Shown piece after piece: positions 17,251 to 25,294 of a stretch of DNA of 42,444 bases (positions are counted from its first letter, which is position 1; every line of letters begins with the position of its first letter). A program made the position numbers and the translations under genes. Source of the stretch: Akkermansia muciniphila. Lineage in GTDB: Bacteria > Verrucomicrobiota > Verrucomicrobiia > Verrucomicrobiales > Akkermansiaceae. The notes under the pieces were generated by a model. It had not been told where the DNA came from and did no database searches. It saw only the letters and a list, made by a program, of their open reading frames with translations. The stretch is taken from assembly GCA_945901795.1 (NCBI GenBank), contig CAMDLP010000026.1, positions 1 through 42,444 on the forward strand. The letters run 5' to 3'.

Positions 17251-17507
17251 ACGTGATTGATCTCGATCTTCCTGACTTCTCCAACCACCCGCCGCCGCCG
17301 AAGCTTAGCTTCGAGCAATACGAGCGTTGGATCTGTGAGGAGATCGTCCCTGCGCTGGCTCGTGAAGGGAAAATGACTCGTGAGCATCTGATCGCCGACT
17401 TCATGCGCAACGAAGGCAGCCAGACCGAAGAGTGGCCCGACTTCGGTGCCAGCCAAAGTGTCCCGGCTGTCTCAGACGGGAGCGATGCCCCAGCAAAATC
17501 CCCCTGA
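17247..17507 (+). CDS. Small partner protein of the nucleotidyltransferase, 3' end replaced by repeat
   Basis: 86 residues starting MNVIDLDLPDFSNH, overlapping the nucleotidyltransferase stop by ATGA. Helical core at about 20-55 (LSFEQYERWICEEIVPALAR). I do not recognise a family; by position it is the coupled partner of the nucleotidyltransferase. From about residue 71 onward the protein is encoded by repeat copy B (17458-17521), which also supplies the TGA stop, so the native C-terminus has probably been replaced or lost. Confidence 0.7.
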   Translation: MNVIDLDLPDFSNHPPPPKLSFEQYERWICEEIVPALAREGKMTREHLIADFMRNEGSQTEEWPDFGASQSVPAVSDGSDAPAKSP

Positions 17508-17521
17508 GACAACCGGGATAC
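17458..17521. repeat. TGTCTCAG palindromic repeat, copy B
   Basis: 64-bp imperfect palindrome: left arm GTGTCCCGGCTGTCTCAG, right arm CTGAGACAACCGGGATAC. The arms pair with two mismatches over the outer 16-18 positions, and the centre differs from copies A and C. It provides the final 16 codons and the TGA (17505-17507) of the small gene 17247-17507. Confidence 0.9.
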
Positions 17522-17583
17522 GTTCCAGAACGCGCATTCTGGGACGAACCCAAAATCCGCCACCGATCGAAGAGTTAGAAACT

Positions 17584-17709
17584 GCGAATCCGGCGAATCG
17601 AGCGAATCGTTGGAGATAAAGGGAGGATTTCAAGAGCCGACGCTCCAAGTTCTTTGCCATCTCGGCGTCATGCCGCTAAGTCTCCTCTTGGAAGATTCGC
17701 TAGATTCGC
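17584..17709. repeat. Element with iterated GCGAATC units and inverted end
   Basis: GCGAATC occurs three times at 9-bp spacing (17584, 17593, 17602) and twice inverted as GATTCGC at 9-bp spacing (17694, 17703). The block GCGAATCGAGCGAATC at 17593-17608 is therefore the inverse of 17694-17709 with one mismatch. The layout is like that of 37753-37826. Confidence 0.8.
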
Positions 17710-17762
17710 GGTGCCTAAATCGAAATGAGGCCGTCCTGTGAGCACATTCCAAGGACCCGCAA

Positions 17763-17904
17763 GGGGAGCACACGCGCCCACGCGTGTGGTTTTCAGCGCC
17801 ATCGCTGAAAACATGCGCCTGCCATGGGAGACGGGCTTACTCGTGATGCGGCCGTCCATGCCGCGAGGCGCGACATGGAACACGCGAGGGCGCGTGTGCT
17901 CCCC
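17763..17904. repeat. 142-bp element with 25-bp terminal inverted repeats
   Basis: 17763-17787 (starting GGGGAGCACACGCGCCC) is the reverse complement of 17880-17904 with a single mismatch. A perfect 9-bp hairpin TTTTCAGCG-CCAT-CGCTGAAAA lies inside the left half (17790-17811). No open frame is present. It looks like a MITE-type or large palindromic element; no target duplication was identified. Confidence 0.88.
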
Positions 17905-17970
17905 GCTCAATGGGGCCATAGTAATCGGATTCACATCAACCAGGTTTTGCCGCATCTCACCACAGCTCAT

Positions 17971-18651
17971 TCACTCCGCGCTCAGATACTTGTAATCCTG
18001 GAAGGTCTTCGAGCAAAGCACACCTTTGTCGTCTTCATAAAGAACCGAGACGAAGTTTCCTGCGGCTCCCACGGACACCGCAGACAAGTCCTGCCCCTTG
18101 CAGCGCACGGACATGTAGCCGCGCGATTGTTTGATTTCCGCGCGGGCGATGCCGAGGCGCTTGACGAAGACGGGTTCCCATTTCCCATCGGCCTGCCGGA
18201 TCTCCACCTTGAGTTCGGGTTCCCGTGAAACGGAGACGAAGGAGGCCGTCGGCTTGTCTTCCGATTGATGCTGTTTCAATTTTAAAATTCGGATGTCCCA
18301 ACGGGCCGGCTTATTGTCGGTAGCAGGAATCTCTTCGGCAAAGGGAATGAGAATGGTGGTGTCATCGGCCTTCACCTGCACCTGCGTCTCGCCTTCTTTC
18401 ACGCCCTTCCGGCGAAATGTCACTTGGTAGTTAGCCGGTTTCAGCGCGATCCCTCCGGTGACGTTTCCCAACTGATAGCCATCCGGTCGCACGGCTTTCC
18501 CGTCGATCATAAACTCCAGCTTTCCCGTCCCGATCCCGACGGCATTGAGCATGCGGACGAAACCAACTGGCCCCTGCGTGGCTTCCTGGCCTTGTAGCAA
18601 TGGAGCCAGGCACATGAACAAGACCCAGACGAAACGACTGCTAGAATTCAT
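17971..18651 (-). CDS. Secreted protein, fifth gene of the pseudopilin operon
   Basis: 226 residues starting MNSSSRFVWVLFMCLAPLLQG; a Sec signal peptide with likely cleavage near residue 21-22 (LQG/QEA). The mature part contains beta-rich segments (KLEFMIDGKAVRPDGYQLG; YQVTFRRKGVKEG; DDTTILIPFAEE) and ends KTFQDYKYLSAE. I do not recognise a family; the pattern is that of a beta-sandwich extracellular protein. Its start lies inside the end of cassette protein A (11-bp overlap, 18641-18651), so it is the last gene of the pseudopilin operon and probably acts at the same envelope structure or is its client. Confidence 0.78.
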   Translation of the reverse strand: MNSSSRFVWVLFMCLAPLLQGQEATQGPVGFVRMLNAVGIGTGKLEFMIDGKAVRPDGYQLGNVTGGIALKPANYQVTFRRKGVKEGETQVQVKADDTTILIPFAEEIPATDNKPARWDIRILKLKQHQSEDKPTASFVSVSREPELKVEIRQADGKWEPVFVKRLGIARAEIKQSRGYMSVRCKGQDLSAVSVGAAGNFVSVLYEDDKGVLCSKTFQDYKYLSAE

Positions 18652-21616
18652 TGGAGGAGATGACTGTAGTTTTGAATTTTTCGGGAACGATGGAGCCGTC
18701 GGCAGCCCGTTCTCCGGGATCGGCGAACAGCGTGTGGACTTTCCTGACCTCGGCGAGGACCTGCGGAACCGCGCCCGGGGCGAGCGCCTGCGCCACGATC
18801 CATACCCGGAAATTTCGCGAGCGCACCGTGCTGCCCTCATAAACGCGGGCGAAGATTTCCTCGGCGGCCGCGTCGCTCCATTCGATTTCGGTGTTGTCCG
18901 GATACATGGCGCGGTTCCCGAAAACGGCGGTGCCGTCCGGTTCCCTGGCACGCGCCAGATCTGCGGCACTGTGATAGGGGCGGCTGTGGAGAATCGCATC
19001 GGCGATGCGGTTGGCTTCATTGGTTAGGGTGGGAGCGGATAGCAAAAGCGGCGAGACGGGCGGACCCATGCTTGGCGCGCCGAGGTGGTCGCCGCCCGAG
19101 CGCTTCGCTAACAAAGGATCCATGGCAAGCGCGCCGGCCGCCATCGTGCGGAGCGCGTCACGGGAGGCGGTGTTGAGATTCACGTGGCCCTCAATGCGCG
19201 TCACCGGCCCCTCGCGGTCCGCCGGATTTGCGGAGCGGGAACGCCCGGCATGGAAAAGGTCCAGCAGGCGCGCCGCGTGAAGACCGGGCTGCCCGCTCAA
19301 ATCGAATTCCGGATGCTCCGGACGACCGATGCGCAGGGTGTTTCCGCCACCATAGAACGGGCTGGGCTGGTTGCCGCGGACATCCGGCCACGACGAACTG
19401 GATGACGGCATTTTCCCCTTGTTGCGGAGTTGACCGGTTTCATCGCTGCTAGGAAAAGCGGGCGCGTGCATGACCGGATCGAAGACGCGGCCGAGCTCCG
19501 TGGCGCTGTAGAAACGGCCGCGGTTGGAAACCGCTTGCGGCGCGGCCATTTCCATTTCCGGATCATACGGAAAGTCGAACTTGGCGTCGGTCATCTCGGT
19601 CTTGTCATTGCTCCCCGGCGACCACGAGCCCACGGCCGCGTTGTGCCCGCCATCCGGCCACTCGGAGGGAAGCATTCGCGCGTACACCTTGGGTTTGGTT
19701 GAAATATCATTCTTGTAAATTTCGAGTCGGATGTTCCGGCGGTTCGGACTGATATTCTCCGGATAGGCGTTCTCATCCAGCGGCGCGGCCCTGAGATAAT
19801 GCGTGATGCGCGGGTCGCCCATGTTGTAATACATGTTCGGATAGTCATCATAAACATGTCCTGGCAGGACCGCTTTGGTGATGGTTTCGGGCTCCCCCGT
19901 TTCGAAACCACCGGTGACGACACCGTTCTTCTTCGAGTAGATCAGGCCTGCCTGCCGCAAGATGCCATCAGCCCGCTCCAACACCATTCCGTCCCACATC
20001 AGTGACAAGCCGGACGCGGCCCGGGTTTCATTGAGACTAAAGGGAGTCTCTTTCGGGATGAAATCGGACGACCCGCCCACGTCCATCCGATAGGTGACAT
20101 CAGCGAAAAGATAGCAGCGGTATTGATTGGGTTGGAGCGCGACATCGACCTGGCGGGTCCAGTAACGCCCGTCGATGAGGGTGAGATCATGGGTCGAAAC
20201 CGCCGGATCGGAGAGCAGGGCCGGAGAGTCAAACGGCTCGCCACCGATCCCGGCCCCGATGCTGTCCATCGGCAGCGCCACCTCGTAACTGAGCCTGGCA
20301 TCACCCGAGACCGGCTGGCTCGTCGGGTTGCAGAGCTCGGCGAAAAGTTTGAACCGGAAAGTCATGATTTTCCGATCCTGCTGATCGGAAATACCGACAT
20401 AGTTCACTTGCAGGGCGATCTCGCTCATCAGCGGACACGCATCCAGCCCCCGGTATTCGCCAGATTTCAGGGTTGGCTTGGAATCCGCGTCTGCGTAGTC
20501 GATCGCGTTGGCCGCCAGTGTTTTCACATAATCCTCGGGAAAGCCGCCCTTGCGCTTGTCGAAATCCGGCAGCGCTACGCGGATGAATCCGGCCATTTCA
20601 TCGACGGCGGCGTCCGGACTACTGGCTAACAAGGCATTCAGATTCTTGCGTGGCTTGCCTGCGACGGCGGAATCGATGCCCGGCGCGAAGGGAATAAGCG
20701 GACGCTCGAAATAGGGCTGGAGATTGGCTGCTAGAGATTCCTCGACGGCCCGCGCTTTCAAATCGCCGAGGCGGCCGGCACCATCACGAACGAGCGGGGG
20801 CTTGATGTTGGCGGCGGCGAGCGTGGAATTGGGCGACAGCAGAAGGGCCCGGTTCTCGACCAGGGTTTTGCCAATCGTTCCCTGACTGCTAGAGGTGGTG
20901 GCTGGCTCGATCGCGAAGAGCGCGATCTGATTGAGAGGAGCCTCGCCATCCGATTCAGGAGCCGGATTGAGGCCGGGCGCGGGGAACGGGTGGGCGGCGC
21001 GCGCGTGTGATAGATCCGCTCCATCGAGATTGCCCACATGCACGGGGTCGAGCTTCCCCTGCAAATCCTCGACCCAATAGGCATAGCGGGCGACGGTCCT
21101 ACCCTTCTCGTCCAGGATCGGCAACCAGGCCGCACGCACCTTGTCGTGGTAGGGCAAGGTGGTGAAATCGACGCGCCCGCCCACCGCCGGTCCGACCAAC
21201 GGTTCGACCACGGGTGGAGATAGGAGATTCTTGTTAGCTGGAAGAACGGCGCTGCTGAAAAGAGGAATATATCGATAGGAACACGCTCCCTGATCCACAC
21301 GCCCGCGGGCGATGAAGAGTTGCGGTGCTGCCTGACGGCCGGAGATGATCGGAGCGGCGAGAGCCGATTGAATGACTAGGAAATCATCGTTGGCGGCTTC
21401 GAGATTCAGGACGCCGCAGATGTCTTGCAAACCGGCGCGGGCGGCGAGTTCCGCACGCTGGCGGTCGGCGAAGGAACGGGCGGTGCCCCGCTCGACACCC
21501 GCAACGAGGAGAATGCCGACTGCTAGAACCAACAGCGCGCCGACGACTACGAGGATGGCCGGCAGGGTGAACCCATCGGAGTTCTTGCCGTGACGCGTTG
21601 ATCGATCAATTCGCAT
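18641..21616 (-). CDS. Verru_Chthon cassette protein A (large prepilin-like, GspK-like)
   Basis: 991 residues from MRIDRSTRHG. A prepilin-type leader ends in DG before FTLPAILVVVGALLVLAVGI (residues 16-35), a single N-terminal membrane helix. Position +5 of the mature helix is Ala, not the usual Glu, which is the hallmark of GspK/PilX-type minor pseudopilins. The large periplasmic or extracellular region includes a polar middle part and the segments HVNLNTASRDALRTMAAGAL and GDHLGAP. The NLNTA helix-hairpin-like segment is also seen in GspK proteins. It matches the long 'cassette protein A' family restricted to this phylum. 11-bp overlaps join it to protein C upstream (21606-21616) and to the secreted gene downstream. 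Confidence 0.88.
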   Translation of the reverse strand: MRIDRSTRHGKNSDGFTLPAILVVVGALLVLAVGILLVAGVERGTARSFADRQRAELAARAGLQDICGVLNLEAANDDFLVIQSALAAPIISGRQAAPQLFIARGRVDQGACSYRYIPLFSSAVLPANKNLLSPPVVEPLVGPAVGGRVDFTTLPYHDKVRAAWLPILDEKGRTVARYAYWVEDLQGKLDPVHVGNLDGADLSHARAAHPFPAPGLNPAPESDGEAPLNQIALFAIEPATTSSSQGTIGKTLVENRALLLSPNSTLAAANIKPPLVRDGAGRLGDLKARAVEESLAANLQPYFERPLIPFAPGIDSAVAGKPRKNLNALLASSPDAAVDEMAGFIRVALPDFDKRKGGFPEDYVKTLAANAIDYADADSKPTLKSGEYRGLDACPLMSEIALQVNYVGISDQQDRKIMTFRFKLFAELCNPTSQPVSGDARLSYEVALPMDSIGAGIGGEPFDSPALLSDPAVSTHDLTLIDGRYWTRQVDVALQPNQYRCYLFADVTYRMDVGGSSDFIPKETPFSLNETRAASGLSLMWDGMVLERADGILRQAGLIYSKKNGVVTGGFETGEPETITKAVLPGHVYDDYPNMYYNMGDPRITHYLRAAPLDENAYPENISPNRRNIRLEIYKNDISTKPKVYARMLPSEWPDGGHNAAVGSWSPGSNDKTEMTDAKFDFPYDPEMEMAAPQAVSNRGRFYSATELGRVFDPVMHAPAFPSSDETGQLRNKGKMPSSSSSWPDVRGNQPSPFYGGGNTLRIGRPEHPEFDLSGQPGLHAARLLDLFHAGRSRSANPADREGPVTRIEGHVNLNTASRDALRTMAAGALAMDPLLAKRSGGDHLGAPSMGPPVSPLLLSAPTLTNEANRIADAILHSRPYHSAADLARAREPDGTAVFGNRAMYPDNTEIEWSDAAAEEIFARVYEGSTVRSRNFRVWIVAQALAPGAVPQVLAEVRKVHTLFADPGERAADGSIVPEKFKTTVISSNEF

Positions 21617-22334
21617 GATTTCCAAAAGGCAGGGAGGTTGCGTAAACTTCGAGGTCTTTGTGACGAGCCGCCTGTGCCGCGCCGTCCCAGTCACCCGGCG
21701 ATTTGAGCCTCCCGGCGAGCTCGCGGCGCGCAAGGACCAGCTTCACCTCGAATGCTTCCGGCCCGATGACGTCATCCTTCTGCCAGTCGATCCATTTACC
21801 GGCGGCATCCCGCGACATGGGGCTGGCCTCGAAGGATACGACACCGAAGGCGACAGGTTCATCCAGGTTTGCCCGCTCGGCGAAAAGAGCCGCCACCGCG
21901 CCGCCGCGAAGGGCGTCGAACGTCTCGCCACTTTCACGAAATCCACGCATGAGGCAGCGGACGGTTTTCCCGCCGATGCTCAGATCCTTGATGTAATAGT
22001 TCACCGCACAGAGATCGCCGATGCGCCCCGCGTCCGTTTGTGCCTGCGCGGGCTGGAGACTGAGAAATCCAAGACAATCCCCAGACCGGGAGGCAGTTTG
22101 TCTTTCAATCACTCCGTCAACGTGAAATCTAGCAGTCGCAAGATCGGATGAAAGCTGGGTGATCAGCGCGCGCGCCTCTCTCTCGCTAGCGACACCGCCG
22201 CTGATGCGCTCGTAGCCATCTCCGGACCTGCCAAGAACCGCCGCCGCCAGGAGCAGGATGATCGAACCGATCGCCATCGAGCACATCAGTTCGATGAGCG
22301 TGAATCCACGGATTTTCGGATGGCTGGGCCTCAT
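21606..22334 (-). CDS. Verru_Chthon cassette protein C (prepilin-like, GspJ-like)
   Basis: 242 residues from MRPSHPKIRGFTLIELMCSM; an in-frame extension upstream is rejected because it lies in gene B. Prepilin peptidase site RG/FTLIEL with Glu at +5, then a hydrophobic helix to about residue 33. The following region (VASEREARALITQLSSDLATARF) resembles the long helix and first strand of GspJ-type minor pseudopilins. Coupled by ATGA to gene B (22331-22334) and overlapping gene A by 11 bp. Confidence 0.88.
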   Translation of the reverse strand: MRPSHPKIRGFTLIELMCSMAIGSIILLLAAAVLGRSGDGYERISGGVASEREARALITQLSSDLATARFHVDGVIERQTASRSGDCLGFLSLQPAQAQTDAGRIGDLCAVNYYIKDLSIGGKTVRCLMRGFRESGETFDALRGGAVAALFAERANLDEPVAFGVVSFEASPMSRDAAGKWIDWQKDDVIGPEAFEVKLVLARRELAGRLKSPGDWDGAAQAARHKDLEVYATSLPFGNHAN

Positions 22335-22834
22335 GGAATGCGGGTGTGGAAGTCGAGCTTCTGCCGTTTTGCCACCGGAGATGCGGACGGATATTCGAGG
22401 GAAATCCGGGCGCATAGCTTCGGCGTGGCCCCCGTTTCCGCTAGATCCACCGCCGCGCTGAGCGAGGCAATGTAGCGAACCGCCTGGCCGTTGAGCTCCT
22501 TGACTCCCTTGTCATAAGCCGCCTTGCCGACCTTGCCGATAGGCTTGCCTTCTGCGGAAAACGTCAGCGCCCAGACATCGCCGCTAGGAGGGAAAGCCTG
22601 GGCGGTCACGGTCGGGGCGAAATACTGCGGGCGGCCTTCGCGGGACGCACGAATCTCGTCCATGCAGGCGGGGACCATCCAGATGCAGCGGGTTTCCGCT
22701 TCGGAAGACAGCCCGCTTTTCCCGGATTCCGCCAAGGCCCCGAAGACCAGCGGAATGGCCACGGCGAGTACGCCCATGGCGATCACTGTTTCTATCAACG
22801 AGGAGCCTCGTCGGGTTGCCCGGAAGCCGATCAT
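22331..22834 (-). CDS. Verru_Chthon cassette protein B (prepilin-like, GspI-like)
   Basis: 167 residues from MIGFRATRRGSSLIETVIAM. Leader RRG followed by SSLIE, with Glu at +5, and a helix through residue 32 (GVLAVAIPLVFGAL). The small globular part of about 130 residues has two cysteines (Cys50 and Cys57). Size and position fit the GspI-type minor pseudopilin. ATGA overlaps join it to D (22831-22834) and C (22331-22334). Confidence 0.87.
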   Translation of the reverse strand: MIGFRATRRGSSLIETVIAMGVLAVAIPLVFGALAESGKSGLSSEAETRCIWMVPACMDEIRASREGRPQYFAPTVTAQAFPPSGDVWALTFSAEGKPIGKVGKAAYDKGVKELNGQAVRYIASLSAAVDLAETGATPKLCARISLEYPSASPVAKRQKLDFHTRIP

Positions 22835-23484
22835 CCGTCGGTCCGGTATGGACGCGCCGTGACGCGACCGATTTTCAGGCGATTTTCGGCCCCTGGACGC
22901 CCGCTGGAAATCAGCTTGCCGCCGCGATAACCACCTTCCGCGATCCGGATCGCGATGGGCGTGGAGCCCGGCGGATAGTGAAGCCCGCCGCAGGCATTGA
23001 AGGCGATGATGTGGACCTTCGTGCTGTGGTTCCGAGACTCTCCGTAGTTGATAGTGACTTGCTCCCCGTCCATCGGATTGGTGACTCCGTCCACATCTCC
23101 GCCGCCCAGCACGACGCCCGTGTTCAGGGTTTGCCAGCGGTTCAAGAGCACCCCCGTGAGGACGGGCGATGAAGTTAGAGAATCAGGCCATTCCTCGATT
23201 TTAAAGAGTCCGAGCCGGCAGCGCCCGTCATCCCCGGGTAGATCTCCGGGCTCGGCGATCGCCAGCACCATGTGAGACCGCGAGGTGATCGCCGTGGTCC
23301 GCGCCTGTTCGATCAAGCCGGTAAGTATGTCAGCTCCCGCCTTGCGGGACTGCGCGCCGGATCCGCTCAAAAGACCGACGCCCGCGGCCATCAAGGTGCC
23401 GAGAATGGCGGTCACCGCCACCATTTCAATGAGCGAAAAGGCGGGAGCTGGACACGCGACGCTGGATTTGGGGAGGGATCTCAC
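22831..23484 (-). CDS. Verru_Chthon cassette protein D (prepilin-like, GspH-like)
   Basis: 217 residues starting with GTG (MRSLPKSSVACPAPAFSLIEM). The cleavage site is PA/FSLIE with Glu at +5 and Ala instead of Gly at -1. The helix extends to about residue 42. The globular domain follows the GspH pattern: long helix ILTGLIEQARTTAITSRSH, then beta strands (MVLAIAE, CRLGLFKIEEW). First gene of the five-gene operon. Upstream 500 bases are gene-free and should contain the promoter; no sigma-54 site was recognised. Confidence 0.88.
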   Translation of the reverse strand: MRSLPKSSVACPAPAFSLIEMVAVTAILGTLMAAGVGLLSGSGAQSRKAGADILTGLIEQARTTAITSRSHMVLAIAEPGDLPGDDGRCRLGLFKIEEWPDSLTSSPVLTGVLLNRWQTLNTGVVLGGGDVDGVTNPMDGEQVTINYGESRNHSTKVHIIAFNACGGLHYPPGSTPIAIRIAEGGYRGGKLISSGRPGAENRLKIGRVTARPYRTDG

Positions 23485-23649
23485 GGACGTATGATGTTAG
23501 CACGGGAGTGGATAATCGCTTATTCACTTCTCGCAGCTAACGAAACATCGTCACTCCAGCGCAATCTCAAAATGGGAAAAATTCAAATTGCAGGAACCTC
23601 CGCGTCAATCTTGGCCTTTGTCCTGCTGAAGATGATCAGCCGCTTTAGG

Positions 23650-23688
23650 AAAACGCCCTGCGGCCGAAGGCGGCCGAGAAGCGTTTTT
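23650..23688. repeat. Stem-loop with outer AAAACGC/GCGTTTT arms
   Basis: Outer arms 23650-23656 and 23681-23687 flank inner GGCCG/CGGCC (23662-23666, 23671-23675). On the plus strand it ends in a T-run. Possibly a bidirectional barrier; the role is unclear. Confidence 0.4.
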
Positions 23689-23850
23689 GCGCGGCCGTGT
23701 TTCGAGCAGTTTTTCCGGGTGAACGTGGCGACGAGGCAGCGCGGGCAGCGGGCGCCTTGGGGAAGCCATCCGAGAATGACGGTTACGGCGGGTTTCCCGG
23801 GGCGATTGCAGCGGCAGCGCGGACGCCGGATTCATCGCGGATGCGGGCAT

Positions 23851-23891
23851 AAAAACCACGGGCGTCGGATCCCTTGTTCCGACGCCCGTGG
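23851..23891 (-). terminator. Terminator of the MoxR-DUF58 operon
   Basis: Perfect 14-bp arms (23856-23869, 23878-23891; CCACGGGCGTCGGA) with an 8-base loop. On the minus strand the stem is followed by TTTTT (complement of 23851-23855). It lies 92 bases past the DUF58 stop at 23984, the right side and orientation for that operon. Confidence 0.9.
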
Positions 23892-23983
23892 GCCCTTTGG
23901 GGGGCTGATGTGCTATCCCTTACGAAAATGAGAATGCCACAAACCGGCCGCATCTCCATACCGCGATCGCGTATTTCCGAAAA

Positions 23984-25288
23984 TCAAATCCTGCCCGCCG
24001 CCTTGATGTCGAAATAACAGTTCGCCAGCGCCACCGCGAAATCCCGCGCCGTGGAATCGAGCGTCAGAACACCCGCGGCCCCCAGCCCGGCGAGGATTTC
24101 CCGGCGCTCCTGCACGTAGCGGTCCGCCGCCAGGAATTTCAGCGCCGAGGAGAACGACTCCACCGGATCGGAAAACGCGTCCTCCACCACCCGCTCGCGC
24201 ATGCTGGCGAGCAGAACGAGGTGGCGGGACTTCAAGACCTGCAAGGCCGGTATCAGTTCCTTGCCGTCCTCGCCGCGCAGGTTGGTGAGTAAGATCACCA
24301 GCGAGCGGCGGCGCTGGCGGGTCATCAACTGCTCCACCGCCCCGCTGAAATCGCTCGGCGCGGCGGTCGTCTGATAGTCATAAAGATGGTTCAGCAAAAC
24401 CGGCATCGCGTGCGAGCCCTTCACCGGCGGCAGCCAACGGTCGGTGCCGCCGAAGGATTTCACCGCGACCTGATCACCCTGCCGCAGCGCCACGTGCGAG
24501 ACCAGCAGCATGGCGTTGAGAATGTGGTCGAACTGCGGGACCCCGCCGTCGAGCGCGCGCATCCGCCGCCCGGTATCGAGCAGGAAAACGACCGACTGGT
24601 TGCGCTGCTCCTGATAGTCCCGGCTGATCAACATCTGCCTGCGGGAAGAAGCCTTCCAGTCGATCTGCCCCAGCGGGTCGCCGTCGCGGTAGTCGCGGAG
24701 CTGATGGAAATCCCGGCTCGATCCCGCGCGCGGGCGCCGCACGATGCCCATCGGGCTCTCGCGGTGCTGCATGGCGAGCAGCGCGAAACGGATCACCGGC
24801 TCGTAGTTCGGATAGACCTTCACCATTTCAGCCAGCAGGTCCCGGGTTTGCCTCGCCCAGAATCCCATCGGGGAAAACCGCCGCACGTGCACGGGGCCGA
24901 ACACCGCCTCGCCCCGCTGCGACAAGGTCACCGGATGAAACACCCTGATCTCCCGGTTAGGCGGCACCTCGCCGCCCCACGGCAGCGTCGGAGCCAGCGC
25001 GCCCTGCGGAATGCCGTCGAAAACCTCCACCTTGGCGGCGCGGCCGCTTTCGTTCCGTAAAACTAACAGCACCTCGCCCGCTTCTCCCGAAGCGAATCGT
25101 CCGGGCAAACGCCGCTCCAAATCCAGCGGTTTCGTGAACCGCGCGATGATCGCGTCGATGAGAACCACCAGCGCCCCCGCCCCGCCGAGCCACAACCACG
25201 GTCCGCCCAGCGACGGCACCGCCACGGCGACCGCCGCGAGCAGCAGCCACGCGAAGGTTAGATTCAGCAGTCGGGAACTCGGACTCAT
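23984..25288 (-). CDS. DUF58 domain-containing protein
   Basis: 434 residues from MSPSSRLLNLTFAWLL. Two N-terminal hydrophobic segments (about 5-22 and 25-42) anchor it in the membrane; the rest is cytoplasmic. The DUF58 core is visible as the RAGSSRDFHQLRDYRDGDP segment, then DWKASSRRQMLISRDYQEQ and the vWA-like VVFLLDTGRRM. DUF58 proteins nearly always accompany MoxR ATPases and are thought to be their partner or client; biochemical function is unproven. Starts 6 bases after the moxR stop. Confidence 0.93.
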   Translation of the reverse strand: MSPSSRLLNLTFAWLLLAAVAVAVPSLGGPWLWLGGAGALVVLIDAIIARFTKPLDLERRLPGRFASGEAGEVLLVLRNESGRAAKVEVFDGIPQGALAPTLPWGGEVPPNREIRVFHPVTLSQRGEAVFGPVHVRRFSPMGFWARQTRDLLAEMVKVYPNYEPVIRFALLAMQHRESPMGIVRRPRAGSSRDFHQLRDYRDGDPLGQIDWKASSRRQMLISRDYQEQRNQSVVFLLDTGRRMRALDGGVPQFDHILNAMLLVSHVALRQGDQVAVKSFGGTDRWLPPVKGSHAMPVLLNHLYDYQTTAAPSDFSGAVEQLMTRQRRRSLVILLTNLRGEDGKELIPALQVLKSRHLVLLASMRERVVEDAFSDPVESFSSALKFLAADRYVQERREILAGLGAAGVLTLDSTARDFAVALANCYFDIKAAGRI

Positions 25289-25294
25289 CGGATG

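Larger units (their letters stand above)
17508..17970. other. Gene-free convergent gap filled with repeats
   Basis: About 460 bases between convergent genes. They hold the end of repeat copy B, a 9-bp-iterated element (17584-17709) and a 142-bp terminal inverted-repeat element (17763-17904). No convincing open frame was found on either strand, and no transposase. Confidence 0.85.
23485..23983. other. Gene-free gap upstream of the pseudopilin operon
   Basis: About 500 bases hold the promoter side of the cassette operon, a hairpin at 23650-23687 and the terminator at 23851-23891. A plus-strand frame through the middle encodes Arg-rich, non-gene-like text. Nothing else was recognised. Confidence 0.7.

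Noticed and set aside
17508-17970. Insertion sequence in the convergent gap
   Set aside because: No transposase or long frame is present; only non-coding palindromes and short iterated units.
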